NCBI GenBank assembly: GCA_003167495.1
Contig: PMSX01000047.1
Coordinates: forward strand, 1-64,000
DNA from: Bryobacterales bacterium
GTDB lineage: Bacteria > Acidobacteriota > Terriglobia > Bryobacterales > Bryobacteraceae
Direction: 5' to 3'
DNA: 64,000 bases
Shown here: positions 28,598 through 37,618 of the stretch, one piece after another
Layout: every line of letters begins with the position of its first letter
How positions within the stretch are numbered: the first letter of the stretch is position 1
Position numbers and translations under genes: made by a program
The notes under the pieces: model-generated
Database searches by the model: none
Told to the model about the DNA's origin: nothing
Seen by the model: the letters and a program-made list of their open reading frames with translations, nothing else

Positions 28598-29581
28598 TCA
28601 GGCTGCTTCCGATGCGAGACCTCGCTCGATTTGCGAGAGTTCCTCTCCACTGAGGCGAAGTGTGGCCGCACCAATGATTCCTTTTACCTGACTTGCGGTA
28701 CGAACGCCTACTATCGCTCCTGTTACCGCCGGATTACGAAGCGTCCAGGCAATGGCCACTTCTCCAGCACTACGCCCATGGGTCGCTCCTATGCTCCGCA
28801 GCGTTTCCACCAGACGCAGGTTTTGCGACAGCAAGGGTTGCTGGAAGTTGGGATTGCGTTTGCGCCAGTCATCTTCCGCCAGGCGCGCGATCCGCTCTTC
28901 CGTCATGGCTCCGCTCAGCAGCCCTGAGTACATCGGCGAGTAGACGATAACACCGATTTGATTCGCTTGTGCGAAGGGAAGCACAGATCTTTCGGCGCCA
29001 CGTTCCAGCAGGGAGTATGGAGGCTGAAGTGAACTAATCGGGGCCAGTGCTACAGCGCGCTTCAGTTGCGCAGTATCGAAGTTCGAAACGCCGAAGTATC
29101 GAATCTTGCCTTGCTGCTGCAGCTCCGCGAGGGCGCCGACAGCCTCCTCAATCGAACCGGGCGACGCACTTTCCGGCGCACCCTTCCAAGCCGGCCAGTG
29201 AATCTGGTAAAGGTCAATCTGCTCAAGACCAAGCCGCTTCAGGCTCGCCTCTACCTCACGATAAATAGAATCCCTTTGCAGATTATGGGAAATTTGGCCT
29301 GAACCATCCCATATCAAACTGCATTTTGTGAAGACATAAGGACGATCCACCATGCCTTTGAGAGCGCGTCCGACGACAGTCTCTGAGTGGCCTAATCCGT
29401 AAACAGCCGCCGTGTCGATCCAATTCAATCCACGATTCAGGCCCTGGTAAATGGCCGCTAGGGAATCGGCGTCGTTCTGTGGGCCCCAACTCCACTCCCA
29501 CTGTCCGCCGCCCATGGCCCACGCGCCAATGCCAATCGGTGTAATGGCAAGATCGCTATTTCCAATCTTTTTCCGTGTCAT
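28598..29581 (-). CDS. Aldo/keto reductase
   Basis: 327-residue (beta/alpha)8 NADPH-dependent reductase. Family positions: GIGAWAMGG, DTAAVYGLGHSE with the catalytic Asp and Tyr, the TKCSL segment with the Lys, IDLYQIHWP with the His, and the C-terminal GARTASQ-like cofactor segment (GVRTASQV). It would reduce a carbonyl or oxidise a sugar alcohol. ATG at 29581 with GGAG nearby; the frame extends to 29617. It follows the HIBADH-like gene by 40 bases in a probable operon. Confidence 0.88.
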   Translation of the reverse strand: MTRKKIGNSDLAITPIGIGAWAMGGGQWEWSWGPQNDADSLAAIYQGLNRGLNWIDTAAVYGLGHSETVVGRALKGMVDRPYVFTKCSLIWDGSGQISHNLQRDSIYREVEASLKRLGLEQIDLYQIHWPAWKGAPESASPGSIEEAVGALAELQQQGKIRYFGVSNFDTAQLKRAVALAPISSLQPPYSLLERGAERSVLPFAQANQIGVIVYSPMYSGLLSGAMTEERIARLAEDDWRKRNPNFQQPLLSQNLRLVETLRSIGATHGRSAGEVAIAWTLRNPAVTGAIVGVRTASQVKGIIGAATLRLSGEELSQIERGLASEAA

Positions 29582-29621
29582 ATAAATCTCCGTCGAATTT
29601 AATTTTTCGTTCCTCAATCAT

Positions 29622-30551
29622 TCAGGAAGTGGCGGTGAGTTTCGCCCTGGTGTTGTTGGCCTTCCTCTGCATTAAGCGCACTACTGCTGAGAAATCCTCC
29701 TCCAGGTCTGCTGCAGCCTCAAGCGCATTCATCTTCGCGGCCTCAGCCGTCGCGGGCATGGCGATTCCTAGTTCCGCCGCTTTTGAGGTGATCAAGCCAA
29801 AATCTTTGTGCATCAGACGCACCGGGAACTGCGGTGGGTAATCGTCAGCTTTAGCGTTCACTAACTTCCCCACATGGGCGGGAGCAATTACGGCAGTCTT
29901 GCCTAATGTCTCGCACAATAGGTCATGCTGAATTCCCAGTCCTGTACCAAGTGCTAATGCTTCGGCAATCGCCTGCATGCCAACGCCGAGCAGCGTATTT
30001 ACAACCAGCTTCATAGCCAATCCGGATCCACTCGGCCCCATGTAGAACGATTGCTTCGAAATTGCTGGCAGAATGGGTGCGATTGCCTCGAAGACGCGCC
30101 GATCACCGCCGGCGAACAGCGTTAGAGTTCCGGATTCCGCAGCCGGTGTACTTCCTGAGATAGCCACGTCCAGGACATCTATTGCTCGCTTCCGGCCAGC
30201 GAGAGAGAGCTGCTGAGCCGTATCGGGCTCAACGGTACTCATATCAACAGCGATGGTCCCCTGGCGGATATAATCCAGGACCCCGCCGGGATTCAGATAT
30301 ACCTCCTTCACCGCCTTCTCGTCAGCCAGGCAGGAAAAGATCACATCAGCCGCCGAGGTAAGTTCGCCCAAATCGGCGGCAACCTCGGCGCCTTCCGCGC
30401 GAAGAGCTTCCGCTTTCGCGCGATCACGGTTGAAGACGATGAGTGGGTAACCGGCATTCAGCAGCCTTTTGGCGATACGCGAGCCCATGTAGCCAAGACC
30501 GATAAAGCCTAACCGCTTTTGAAGTCCCGCATTTTGATCTAGTGTTAGCAT
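29622..30551 (-). CDS. NAD(P)-dependent beta-hydroxyacid dehydrogenase family protein
   Basis: 309 residues of the 6-phosphogluconate/3-hydroxyisobutyrate dehydrogenase family. N-terminal Rossmann motif GFIGLGYMGSRIA, then DVAISGSTPAAESGTL (the substrate signature with an SG pair), and the catalytic Lys region GSGLAMKLVVN. C-terminal helical domain normal in length. Start: AAGGAG is followed by ATG AAA GAC ATG; the second ATG (30551) has the right 9-base spacing, the first (30560) none. Substrate unknown; glyoxylate or succinic semialdehyde reductase-like members exist. Operon partner of the PQQ dehydrogenase upstream (23-base gap). Confidence 0.85.
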   Translation of the reverse strand: MLTLDQNAGLQKRLGFIGLGYMGSRIAKRLLNAGYPLIVFNRDRAKAEALRAEGAEVAADLGELTSAADVIFSCLADEKAVKEVYLNPGGVLDYIRQGTIAVDMSTVEPDTAQQLSLAGRKRAIDVLDVAISGSTPAAESGTLTLFAGGDRRVFEAIAPILPAISKQSFYMGPSGSGLAMKLVVNTLLGVGMQAIAEALALGTGLGIQHDLLCETLGKTAVIAPAHVGKLVNAKADDYPPQFPVRLMHKDFGLITSKAAELGIAMPATAEAAKMNALEAAADLEEDFSAVVRLMQRKANNTRAKLTATS

Positions 30552-30574
30552 GTCTTTCATCTCCTTACGCGCAG

Positions 30575-32284
30575 CTATTGCGAGCTCGGCATCCCATCTG
30601 AGAGTGATCCTGTGTAGGTAACTCGCCAGACCGAATTTGAGCCGTCATCCGTTACCAATAGCGAACCATCGTGCGCTACTGTAACACCAACGGGACGTCC
30701 CCAGACAGATCGGTTGTTCACCACGAATCCGGTGAGAAAATCTTCGTATTCACCCGTGGCATGTCCCATGTGATGCAACGGTACGCGAATCACTTCATAG
30801 CCCGCGCGGACTGACTTATTCCACGACCCATGCTCGGAGGCAAAGATGTCTCCTCGATAGTCAGCCGGAAATTGTTGTCTCTCATAGAAGGTCATTTCAA
30901 GCGAAGCATTATGCGGTTGTAGAATAACGTCCGGGGTGATCACTTTCGGCTTCAGTTCGGGATGCTTGCCGGCGTGTCGCGGATCCTGATGGCCGCCCAT
31001 GTACCACCAAGGCCAGCCATAGAAGCCGCCGGGAGTGACGTGCGTGATGTAATCGGGCACTAAGTTGTCGCCAAGTCCGTCGCGTTCGTTGACTGAACAC
31101 CACAGCTCACCAGTATCCGGATCAATCGCTAGACCCACCGGGTTGCGGATTCCCGATGCGTAAACTCGCATACCTGAGCCGTCAATATTAAATGCCAAAA
31201 TATCGGCCCGATTCTTCTCAGCGGGCGTCGTATCCGGGTCATCAACGTTTGAGCCAGATCCCACGGAGACGAACATCGTTTTGCCGTCCGGTGAGAATCG
31301 GACATCTCGTGTCCAGTGCCCCGGACCCGATGGAAGATCTGCCATGTGCTGCGCCGGACCGCTCGCTTTCAAATCACCATTCCGATACGGAAAGCGTACT
31401 ACCGAGTTCGTGTCGGCAACGTACACCCATTGAGGATCAGGCCCCGGAGGGTAAAACGCGATGCCGAAGGGCCGATTTAGTCCAGCGGCGAACACTTCAT
31501 TCTGGGCCGCCTTATGATCTGCGTTGAGGCCACGCAAGATTCTGATCTTGCCCGTGCTGCTTTCCGCAAGAAAGAAATCGCCGTTCGGCGCGGTGCGAAT
31601 CAAACGTGGGTTGTCGAGACCCTCTGCGTACTGCTCAACCTTGAAGCCTACTGGCGCTTTCGGCCACGCATCTGGCGGTCGCGTAACCACTTGAGGAGCA
31701 TTAGCCGCGGACTTCGTTACATAGGGCGCGGGTAGATCAGCGAGAGTTATCTTTCGAAACTTCCCCGGCTCTTCGAAACGGTATGCGGTGAAAGGCGCTT
31801 TGGGTTGAGGTAAATCTGCATCGTCTTGATTATCCGCTTGCCGTGCATTCAGCTTGAGTTGCGCCGCATTTGAGCCGCCCAGCGCCTTTAGGAAGGTGAC
31901 GATTTGCCAGCGTTGTTCAGGGGGCATCTTTTCCCACGAAGGCATGCCGTTGTTTAGGTCGCCCATTGTGATATACCAAAAGATCTCTCCGCCGCTCGCC
32001 GATTGGGTGGGCCCGCTGGCCAGGGCAGGCACGTTACCATTTCCCTGGGCGTTCACTGCGTGACAGCCGGCACAGTTGCTAGCGTACAGTTGACCGCCCA
32101 CTTCCGCAGCTTGTCGATTTCCCGCGTAAGGGTTCTTTTGTTCGGCCGTTTCAGGAGCGTTGTGGAAGCGGGTAGCCTGCGCGTTCGATGGTATCCCGAT
32201 CAGAGCCGCCATCCCTACGAGCGCGATTCCAACCAATCCAAGTACCAGCGCGCGTGGCTTCAAATCAGAGTAGTAAGTGAACAT
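30575..32284 (-). CDS. Cytochrome c-fused PQQ sugar dehydrogenase (sGDH/sorbosone type)
   Basis: 569 residues. N-terminal anchor/signal (about 10-36), a cytochrome c domain with one CxxCH (CAGCH, near residue 64) and Met candidate in NNGMPSW, a linker, then a six-bladed PQQ propeller (about 190-565). It would oxidise a sugar or similar compound in the periplasm with built-in electron transfer. Start: ATG at 32284 with AGGAT upstream; the longer frame to 32512 runs through the promoter and is rejected. First gene of a minus-strand operon (then hydroxyacid dehydrogenase, aldo/keto reductase and STAS-like protein). The -12 element of a sigma-54 site lies 36 bases before its start. Confidence 0.88.
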   Translation of the reverse strand: MFTYYSDLKPRALVLGLVGIALVGMAALIGIPSNAQATRFHNAPETAEQKNPYAGNRQAAEVGGQLYASNCAGCHAVNAQGNGNVPALASGPTQSASGGEIFWYITMGDLNNGMPSWEKMPPEQRWQIVTFLKALGGSNAAQLKLNARQADNQDDADLPQPKAPFTAYRFEEPGKFRKITLADLPAPYVTKSAANAPQVVTRPPDAWPKAPVGFKVEQYAEGLDNPRLIRTAPNGDFFLAESSTGKIRILRGLNADHKAAQNEVFAAGLNRPFGIAFYPPGPDPQWVYVADTNSVVRFPYRNGDLKASGPAQHMADLPSGPGHWTRDVRFSPDGKTMFVSVGSGSNVDDPDTTPAEKNRADILAFNIDGSGMRVYASGIRNPVGLAIDPDTGELWCSVNERDGLGDNLVPDYITHVTPGGFYGWPWWYMGGHQDPRHAGKHPELKPKVITPDVILQPHNASLEMTFYERQQFPADYRGDIFASEHGSWNKSVRAGYEVIRVPLHHMGHATGEYEDFLTGFVVNNRSVWGRPVGVTVAHDGSLLVTDDGSNSVWRVTYTGSLSDGMPSSQ

Positions 32285-32320
32285 TGTGTTTGATCCTGCA
32301 CATTTCCCACGTTTGCTAAG

Positions 32321-32335
32321 GCAAACAGAATGCCA
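32321..32335 (-). promoter_or_regulatory. Sigma-54 promoter of the PQQ dehydrogenase operon
   Basis: On the minus strand TGGCATTCTGTTTGC fits TGGCA-N6-TTGC, with GG and GC ten bases apart. It points at the ATG at 32284. Confidence 0.7.
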
Positions 32336-32493
32336 CTTCGTTGTAATCGATGCGTTGTGCCCGCTGAACAGCGATGTCGCAACGAAGGGCAATGTCTGGC
32401 CATGCCCGGCGCTCACTGCTAGCCAAATCCAAGCACGTAGCTTTTCATACATGCCCCAAGTTTCACTCTCGAATTCTCGCGAATCCGCGAATC
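32336..32493. promoter_or_regulatory. Candidate operators between divergent sigma-54 promoters
   Basis: CTTCGTTG (32336-32343) and CAACGAAG (32380-32387) form perfect inverted arms; CGCGAATC occurs twice in tandem (32478-32493). Both lie between the two divergent -24/-12 sites. The TGACAGTGTCA motif of the first operon is not evident here, so which element an activator would bind is open. Confidence 0.35.
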
Positions 32494-32566
32494 TCAGTTT
32501 CGCGGTAACCACGAACGACGGAATCTAAACACTTGATGTACTATCTGTCGTCACTTTGCGGCGAGT

Positions 32567-32581
32567 TGGCAGACGACTTGC
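32567..32581 (+). promoter_or_regulatory. Sigma-54 promoter of the sugar isomerase gene
   Basis: TGGCAGACGACTTGC fits TGGCA-N6-TTGC and starts with the same TTGGCAG as the pump promoter. The -12 GC is 130 bases upstream of the ATG at 32712. Confidence 0.65.
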
Positions 32582-32711
32582 TAGTCTCTCTACGAACTCA
32601 TCTGAAGGTTCCAGCGCTCTACGATCAGCTACGGCTTCGAGGTGAGTAGATACGGGACGCTGGCCCTCAAAATACGTTCTTATTATGAAAAAGAAGATGG
32701 AGGCGAGTTAT

Positions 32712-33590
32712 ATGAAACGCCGTGATTTTATGGTTGGCGCTGCTATCGCAACTGGCGTGGCCCGGAGAGTTTTGGGCCAGACGCGCTCAAATCAAGCCAA
32801 ACTAGACCGCCTCGCGGTCATGACGTTAAGTTTCAATAGAGTCTTGAAGAATCCCGTGCACCCGGACGACCCAGCACGCACGCTCGATATTTTGGATGCC
32901 CCGAAGATGCTCGCCGATCGGTTCGGCATCCACCATGTGGAATTTCAGCATTCCCACTTCGCGTCCACTGAGCCGGCCTATCTCAAGGAGGTGCGCGATC
33001 GGTTGAAAGTTGAGAAATCCCAGATGAACCAAATCTGTTTGGAATTTGGGCCGCTGAATATTTCCGCGCCCGATCGCGTAGTCCGTCTGGAGACAATCGA
33101 CTTGACTAAGCAATGGATCGATCACGCGGTGGCGGTGGGCTGTCCGCGGGTCATGTTGAATCAAGGAACCCTTGCGCCGGAAGTACGCGAACCCGCGATT
33201 GCAACGTTGAAGGAGATTGCCGCGTATGGGACGAAGAGAAAAGTCTTTGTCACTATGGAAAACCGCGGCTACGGACCAACTGATACCAATCCAAGCTGGG
33301 AGGTCGTGGTGGAGGTCATCAGAGCTGCAGGCATCCATGCCAATCCCGACACTGGTAACTTTCACGATGAGGCGTCTCGCGCTGCTGGGTTGCGCGAGAT
33401 GTATCCGCTGTCTTGCGGGAGCAGTCATGCTCATTACGATCCCGAGCGATATAGCGAGGCTAACGCAATCGGGATTGCAAAACAGGTGGGTTACAAAGGG
33501 CTCTATTCAATCGAAGCTACGTCTGCCAATGGACCCGATCCCTACGTCGCAGTGCAAACCATCATCGACGAACTGATCAAGGATATCTAA
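32712..33590 (+). CDS. Tat-exported sugar phosphate isomerase/epimerase-like TIM barrel
   Basis: 292 residues. N terminus MKRRDFMVGAAIATG is a twin-arginine signal, so it acts in the periplasm. The rest is an AP_endonuc_2/xylose-isomerase-like barrel with metal-type acidic and His residues: VEFQHSHF, VTMENRG (Glu), NPDTGNFHDE (Asp, His), HAHYD and YSIEAT (Glu). Such proteins isomerise or epimerise keto sugars or inositols. Start: ATG at 32712 with GGAGG eight bases upstream; the ATG at 32685 lacks this. Divergent from the PQQ dehydrogenase operon and, like it, preceded by a sigma-54 element. Confidence 0.85.
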   Translation: MKRRDFMVGAAIATGVARRVLGQTRSNQAKLDRLAVMTLSFNRVLKNPVHPDDPARTLDILDAPKMLADRFGIHHVEFQHSHFASTEPAYLKEVRDRLKVEKSQMNQICLEFGPLNISAPDRVVRLETIDLTKQWIDHAVAVGCPRVMLNQGTLAPEVREPAIATLKEIAAYGTKRKVFVTMENRGYGPTDTNPSWEVVVEVIRAAGIHANPDTGNFHDEASRAAGLREMYPLSCGSSHAHYDPERYSEANAIGIAKQVGYKGLYSIEATSANGPDPYVAVQTIIDELIKDI

Positions 33591-33677
33591 GACCGCGGCC
33601 ACTTTCGGTCCGACGCCGTCAAGGCTTCTACGCGATGCTTCGATCCGCTGCCGCTTAGTTTCTGCTTCGGGCCGAAC

Positions 33678-34610
33678 TCATTTGCCTACAATCCACTGAA
33701 CTCGAAGAACCAACTTGTCTCCTTCAGACCTGTTCTCCGCACCAACTTCGTGGTATGCATTCGCGTACAACAGAACTCGGCCCAAATTCAAAACGGCTCC
33801 CGGACCGATTGCACCCACCTGCTCCGGAGAATCCAGGAGCGGAACTCCGTTCACCGCCGGAGTTGTCACCTATTTCAGGTAGTACCCATTCGCCCCAATC
33901 CACAGACGCTTGTAAACGTTGTGTCCGGTAGTCGCATTGAAGTGAATGGCCTGGCCAGCCTGTGTGGAGTGGTCTCCTGAAGCGAGTGGCGGATCATCGT
34001 TCTGGGAATTCCAGAGATAATGTACTCGCCAACTGGTCTCTATCCGTTTCGTCGGAAAGACGGTAATCGCATAATACGGATGAACGTGAAAGCATGGCTG
34101 CTCAGGTTCACCTCCGCAGTCCGCCGATATTCGCCCCCCGGAAAATCAAAGTCGAAAACAACTCTTTGATTGATCCGCACGCTATGCACTTTCTGCTCCT
34201 TCCACTGCAGAATCAAAGGCGACACGGTCAGATCTCCCCAGCCACCCGCACTTCCTTGCGCACCCGCATCCACATGCGCCGCCACTGCAACCACCTCCAC
34301 GCCGTACCAAGCGCCGAGGATACCCCGATTGCTCAGCCACGCGATGTGAGTCAATCCCCTCACGCTTTCTATCGCCGGTGCCGCTACGCTAGTGTTCCCC
34401 GCCGCATCGGCTACTCTGCCACTCCGACTACCGTCGCCGATTTCTTCCACCAGGACCCGCGATGCCATCCAGAAAGCTGGTATCGCCAAGATTCACTACA
34501 GGCTCCGGTACAGGACCTTGCCCTGCAAGGTTAGCGGCACAAAGCAAAAGAAAACACAGCGCACGTAGACTGCCTGAGAACCGACGATACGAATCGCTTC
34601 TGAGAGCCAC
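33678..34610 (-). pseudogene. Broken outer-membrane transporter gene (Phenol_MetA_deg-like)
   Basis: Three pieces join into one protein of the transporter family named for the MetA-pathway of phenol degradation. Piece one (34428-34610) is a signal peptide (LLLCAANLAGQ) and NLGDTSFLDGIAGPG. A frameshift near 34460 leads to LVEEIGDGSRSG and the long middle part. A second shift near 34090-34100 leads to HPYYAITVFPTKRIETSW, and a TAG at 33870-33872 interrupts before VTTPAVNGVPLL; the end VLRVQWIVGK is intact. The family forms outer-membrane beta-barrels in aromatic-degradation loci. Three lesions make it a real pseudogene more likely than a sequencing error. It lies 29 bases after the quinone oxidoreductase gene. 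Confidence 0.8.
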
Positions 34611-34639
34611 ATGCCTTCGGGAATCGTCATAAGTACTCG

Positions 34640-35644
34640 CTAAGCTCTATTGCGCTCGCTGTGCGATCCTCGCAAGGATGGCTTCAGGACAACGCGCCCG
34701 CGCTCCCCTCCGCCGACGAGTTCGTAGGCGTGCCGGGCATCGCTGAGCGGCATCGTTTTTGCAATAACAGGCGCATGATAGCTGCCTTCCTCAAAGAACG
34801 GCGTAAGCGTCTCAAGGATCCGGGCGGCGGATCTGAGATCCATTTTGAGTGTGTCGACTCCAATGAGTTGAGACTCGTTGTGATAGAAGTCCACCAGGTC
34901 CAAGCTGACGCGACGCTCTGCCGGCGAAGTAATCTCCACCTGTCTGCCGCGATGCGCGAGCAATCCGAGACCTACCCCGAACATCGATCCGCCGGCAGCG
35001 TTGAACACAACATCCGCGCCATTCCCATTGTTGAACGAACGGAGAGTAGATGCCAGGTTCGGATCCCCAGAATCGAGTAGAACATCGGCGAGGCGGGCGA
35101 GGCGGCTGTCAGCAGACGGGCGAGACCGGTTGATAGCGAAGACGCGGGCGCCAATGCGCTTGGCAAGCTGCACAGCCGCGCTACCGACACCGCCCGTCGC
35201 CCCGATGACAGCAACGGTTTCATCTTTGCCAAGAGCAGCATATTCGATGAGACCACGCCATGCCGTTATAAACGTGACCCCGACAGCTCCTGCCTCTTCG
35301 TGAGAGAGCTTGGCTGGTTTGCGGACCAGGCTCGAACGTGGCACGACAATATATTCGGCGTGGGTTCCGTCTCTGGTGAAGCCGACATCGCCCCCGGTGC
35401 CCCACACTTCATGGCCAAGCCAATCGCTCGGGCCGTCCACGACGACCCCGGAGAAGTCGCGGCCTGGAACACGGGGAAGAGTAGTTTGCGACATTCTGCC
35501 GGCCACATTCTTCACATCGCTCGGGTTTACGGACGCGGCTTCGACGCGGACAATGGCGTTTTCGCCATCCGCCTTGGGGTGCGGCCGTTCTGCCAACTCG
35601 AGTTGAGAAGGATCGCCAAACTGCTTGAACTGGATTACTTGCAT
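34640..35644 (-). CDS. Zinc-independent quinone oxidoreductase (MDR superfamily)
   Basis: 334 residues. GroES-like N-terminal domain (VRVEAASVNPSDVK), then a Rossmann domain with the NADPH motif AVIGATGGVGSAAVQLAKRIGA. No structural or catalytic zinc Cys cluster, as in QOR-type enzymes that reduce quinones or enals. Length is normal. ATG at 35644 follows an AGTTTGGAG-type site. First gene before the broken transporter; together they may be the remains of an aromatic-compound operon. Confidence 0.87.
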   Translation of the reverse strand: MQVIQFKQFGDPSQLELAERPHPKADGENAIVRVEAASVNPSDVKNVAGRMSQTTLPRVPGRDFSGVVVDGPSDWLGHEVWGTGGDVGFTRDGTHAEYIVVPRSSLVRKPAKLSHEEAGAVGVTFITAWRGLIEYAALGKDETVAVIGATGGVGSAAVQLAKRIGARVFAINRSRPSADSRLARLADVLLDSGDPNLASTLRSFNNGNGADVVFNAAGGSMFGVGLGLLAHRGRQVEITSPAERRVSLDLVDFYHNESQLIGVDTLKMDLRSAARILETLTPFFEEGSYHAPVIAKTMPLSDARHAYELVGGGERGRVVLKPSLRGSHSERNRA

Positions 35645-36026
35645 GATTTTTCTCCAAACTGTGAATGAATTTGCGGCCGGTCAAGCCATCTTTCGGTTAG
35701 CACATAGCCCGTGCTCATAGAGGCTACCAGCAGAGCTCCACGATTGCTTGCGGGGCGGGCGAAGGAATCCGTGCGAGATGGCACACCACACCAATGACAA
35801 ACGCTAGCAGAACTCCCAAAATGATCATTTCCTTTCTGGTTTAAGAGTGAAAGCTTTGACGGAGCTTGAGCATTGCAGGATTTGCAAAGGCCGTGTGCGA
35901 GGGCGGCGTTGCCACTCCTTGACAGTCTGGGCTAGAAGTCGGGCGGTGAATGAGATGGTTGAGACGTGTCAGCAAAGCAGTGCCGATCGGCTTTCCTTTC
36001 GAATCATTTCCGGGAGTGCCTACGTC
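35645..36026. other. 382-base gap containing a dispersed repeat copy
   Basis: No gene is seen. Positions 35906-35986 hold copy A of a repeat also found at 43251-43371 and 46868-46992. A promoter for the gene at 35644 is expected, but no sigma-54 element was found. Confidence 0.5.
35906..35986. repeat. Dispersed intergenic repeat, copy A
   Basis: GCGTTGCC-ACTCCTTGACAG, then GGCTAGAAGTCGGGCGGTGAA and GAGACGTGTCAGCAA align base for base with 46911-46992 apart from scattered changes. It contains no open frame. Lies between two minus-strand genes. Confidence 0.7.
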
Positions 36027-37430
36027 TTAGGGCATTGACGTTTTCAGTTCGCGGCCGGGGACGAGACGCAGGATGCGATCGGGCTGGTTGAGCACTACAT
36101 ACAGGTACCCAGCGGGCGAATTTTCGATATCGCGCACGCGACCGATTCCTTTGAACAGGATTTCCTGGCTGGTGACATTGCGGCCTTCGATAGTAATGCG
36201 GCGAAGTTCCTGGGCGGCGAGGGCGCCCAGGAAGAGATTGTTTTTCCAAGCGGGGAAGCGGCTGCCGGTGTAAAAGGCGATGGGGCTGGTGGCGATCGAA
36301 GGCACCCAATAGGTGATGGGTTGATCCATGCCGGTTTGCGAGGTGTGATCGGTGATGGGAGTTCCATCGTAATTCATGCCGTAGGTGATAACAGGCCAGC
36401 CATAGTTGTGGCCGGGTTCGATGATGTTGAGTTCGTCGCCGCCGCGCGGACCGTGTTCCGCTTCCCAGAGTTCGCCGGTCACGGGGCTGAAGGAGAGGCC
36501 TTGCGGATTGCGATGGCCGTAGCTCCAGATCGCTTTGATAGCTCCGTCGCGATGAACGAACGGATTGTCCGAGGGCACGCTGCCGTCTTCGTTGACGCGA
36601 TAGATTTTGCCATTGGGTCGAGAGAGATCCTGTTCGTCGCCGGGGGCGGCGCGGTCCCCTATAGAGAAGAAGAGGTGACCCTGATTGTCAAAGATCAATC
36701 GCGAGCCGAAGCGCTGGCCGCCAGGACGGTAGAGAGCGGAATCGGCTTTGAAGATTTGCTGCTGATCGACGAATTCCCCGTTGCGGAGATGGCCACGGAT
36801 GATAGCGGTCATGCCTTGGCCATCGGCGCTTTTGTCGCCGTAGGAAAGGTAGAGCCAGTTGTCGTGGAGCACTACATCGAGGAGACCACCTTCGCCGCCG
36901 TAGACAGCGGGCATTCCATGTATGGGTTCAGGCAGGAGCTTGCCATTTTCGACCACGCGGAGGCGCCCGGGGCGTTCGGTGATCAGCATCCGTCCGGCGG
37001 GCAGAAAGGCGATAGCCCAAGGAACATCAAGGCCGGATTCGATTACCGGCTCGAGTTGGAAGACGGCCCTTTGGGATTGAACGGTAATGCCGGGGGCCGG
37101 CGAGTTGTATTTGGTATGGTCGCGTTCGTAGGCGGCGGCGCGTTCCCGGATGTAGATGACGAGTCCGCGGATTTCGGCGTCGTTGAAGGCGTGCTGCAGG
37201 GTGCGATGGCCGTCGTGAATGCTCCGGGTGGCCTTTGCGTCGTCCATTGGCTTATTGACGAGGCTTGGCGCGGTGTCACCAGCCATTTCCAGGCCGTGGC
37301 AACTGGCGCAGTTTTCGGCGTAGAGCTTAGTTACTTCGCGGCCCTGACTGGGTGGATTGCGCTGAGCGAAACAAGTAGGTAGCAGGAAAGGGACGGCAAA
37401 GAAGAAAAGGGATCGAATTCGACTTTTCAA
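36027..37430 (-). CDS. Cytochrome c-fused soluble aldose sugar dehydrogenase (PQQ)
   Basis: 467 residues. Signal peptide (1-22, CFA), a cytochrome c domain with CASCH (near residues 41-45), then a YliI/ASD-type PQQ propeller (about 120-460) with PWAIAFLPAGRMLITERPGRLR, RFGSRLIFDNQGHLFFS and YGHRNPQG. It would oxidise aldoses in the periplasm. Start: TTG at 37430 gives a good signal peptide; no clear ribosome site. This is the third PQQ-type dehydrogenase in the window. Confidence 0.9.
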   Translation of the reverse strand: MKSRIRSLFFFAVPFLLPTCFAQRNPPSQGREVTKLYAENCASCHGLEMAGDTAPSLVNKPMDDAKATRSIHDGHRTLQHAFNDAEIRGLVIYIRERAAAYERDHTKYNSPAPGITVQSQRAVFQLEPVIESGLDVPWAIAFLPAGRMLITERPGRLRVVENGKLLPEPIHGMPAVYGGEGGLLDVVLHDNWLYLSYGDKSADGQGMTAIIRGHLRNGEFVDQQQIFKADSALYRPGGQRFGSRLIFDNQGHLFFSIGDRAAPGDEQDLSRPNGKIYRVNEDGSVPSDNPFVHRDGAIKAIWSYGHRNPQGLSFSPVTGELWEAEHGPRGGDELNIIEPGHNYGWPVITYGMNYDGTPITDHTSQTGMDQPITYWVPSIATSPIAFYTGSRFPAWKNNLFLGALAAQELRRITIEGRNVTSQEILFKGIGRVRDIENSPAGYLYVVLNQPDRILRLVPGRELKTSMP

Positions 37431-37618
37431 GTGCGTTTACCAGCGGCGACGGTGCAAGGTGGAGGGCATGCCCTCTTCCTAATTTTACAACGCCCACGCA
37501 GGCGAAGCCTTGCGCCAGACTGACCTTTTCAAGGAATGCAGCGATGCCCCATTCAGACAGGGTGCCGGTCTTCAATCGATAGTGGCTACAAGATGCTGTC
37601 CATGGCATCGCCGCTCAG

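Noticed and set aside
32285-32512. N-terminal extension of the PQQ dehydrogenase frame
   Set aside because: It would cover the sigma-54 promoter and lacks conserved residues; the ATG at 32284 gives a normal anchor.
35645-35850. Sigma-54 element before the quinone oxidoreductase
   Set aside because: Scanning for GC-N10-CC on the plus strand gave no match with the right flanks.
36321-37382. 353-codon open frame on the plus strand
   Set aside because: It is the antisense shadow of the sugar dehydrogenase with clear family motifs on the minus strand.
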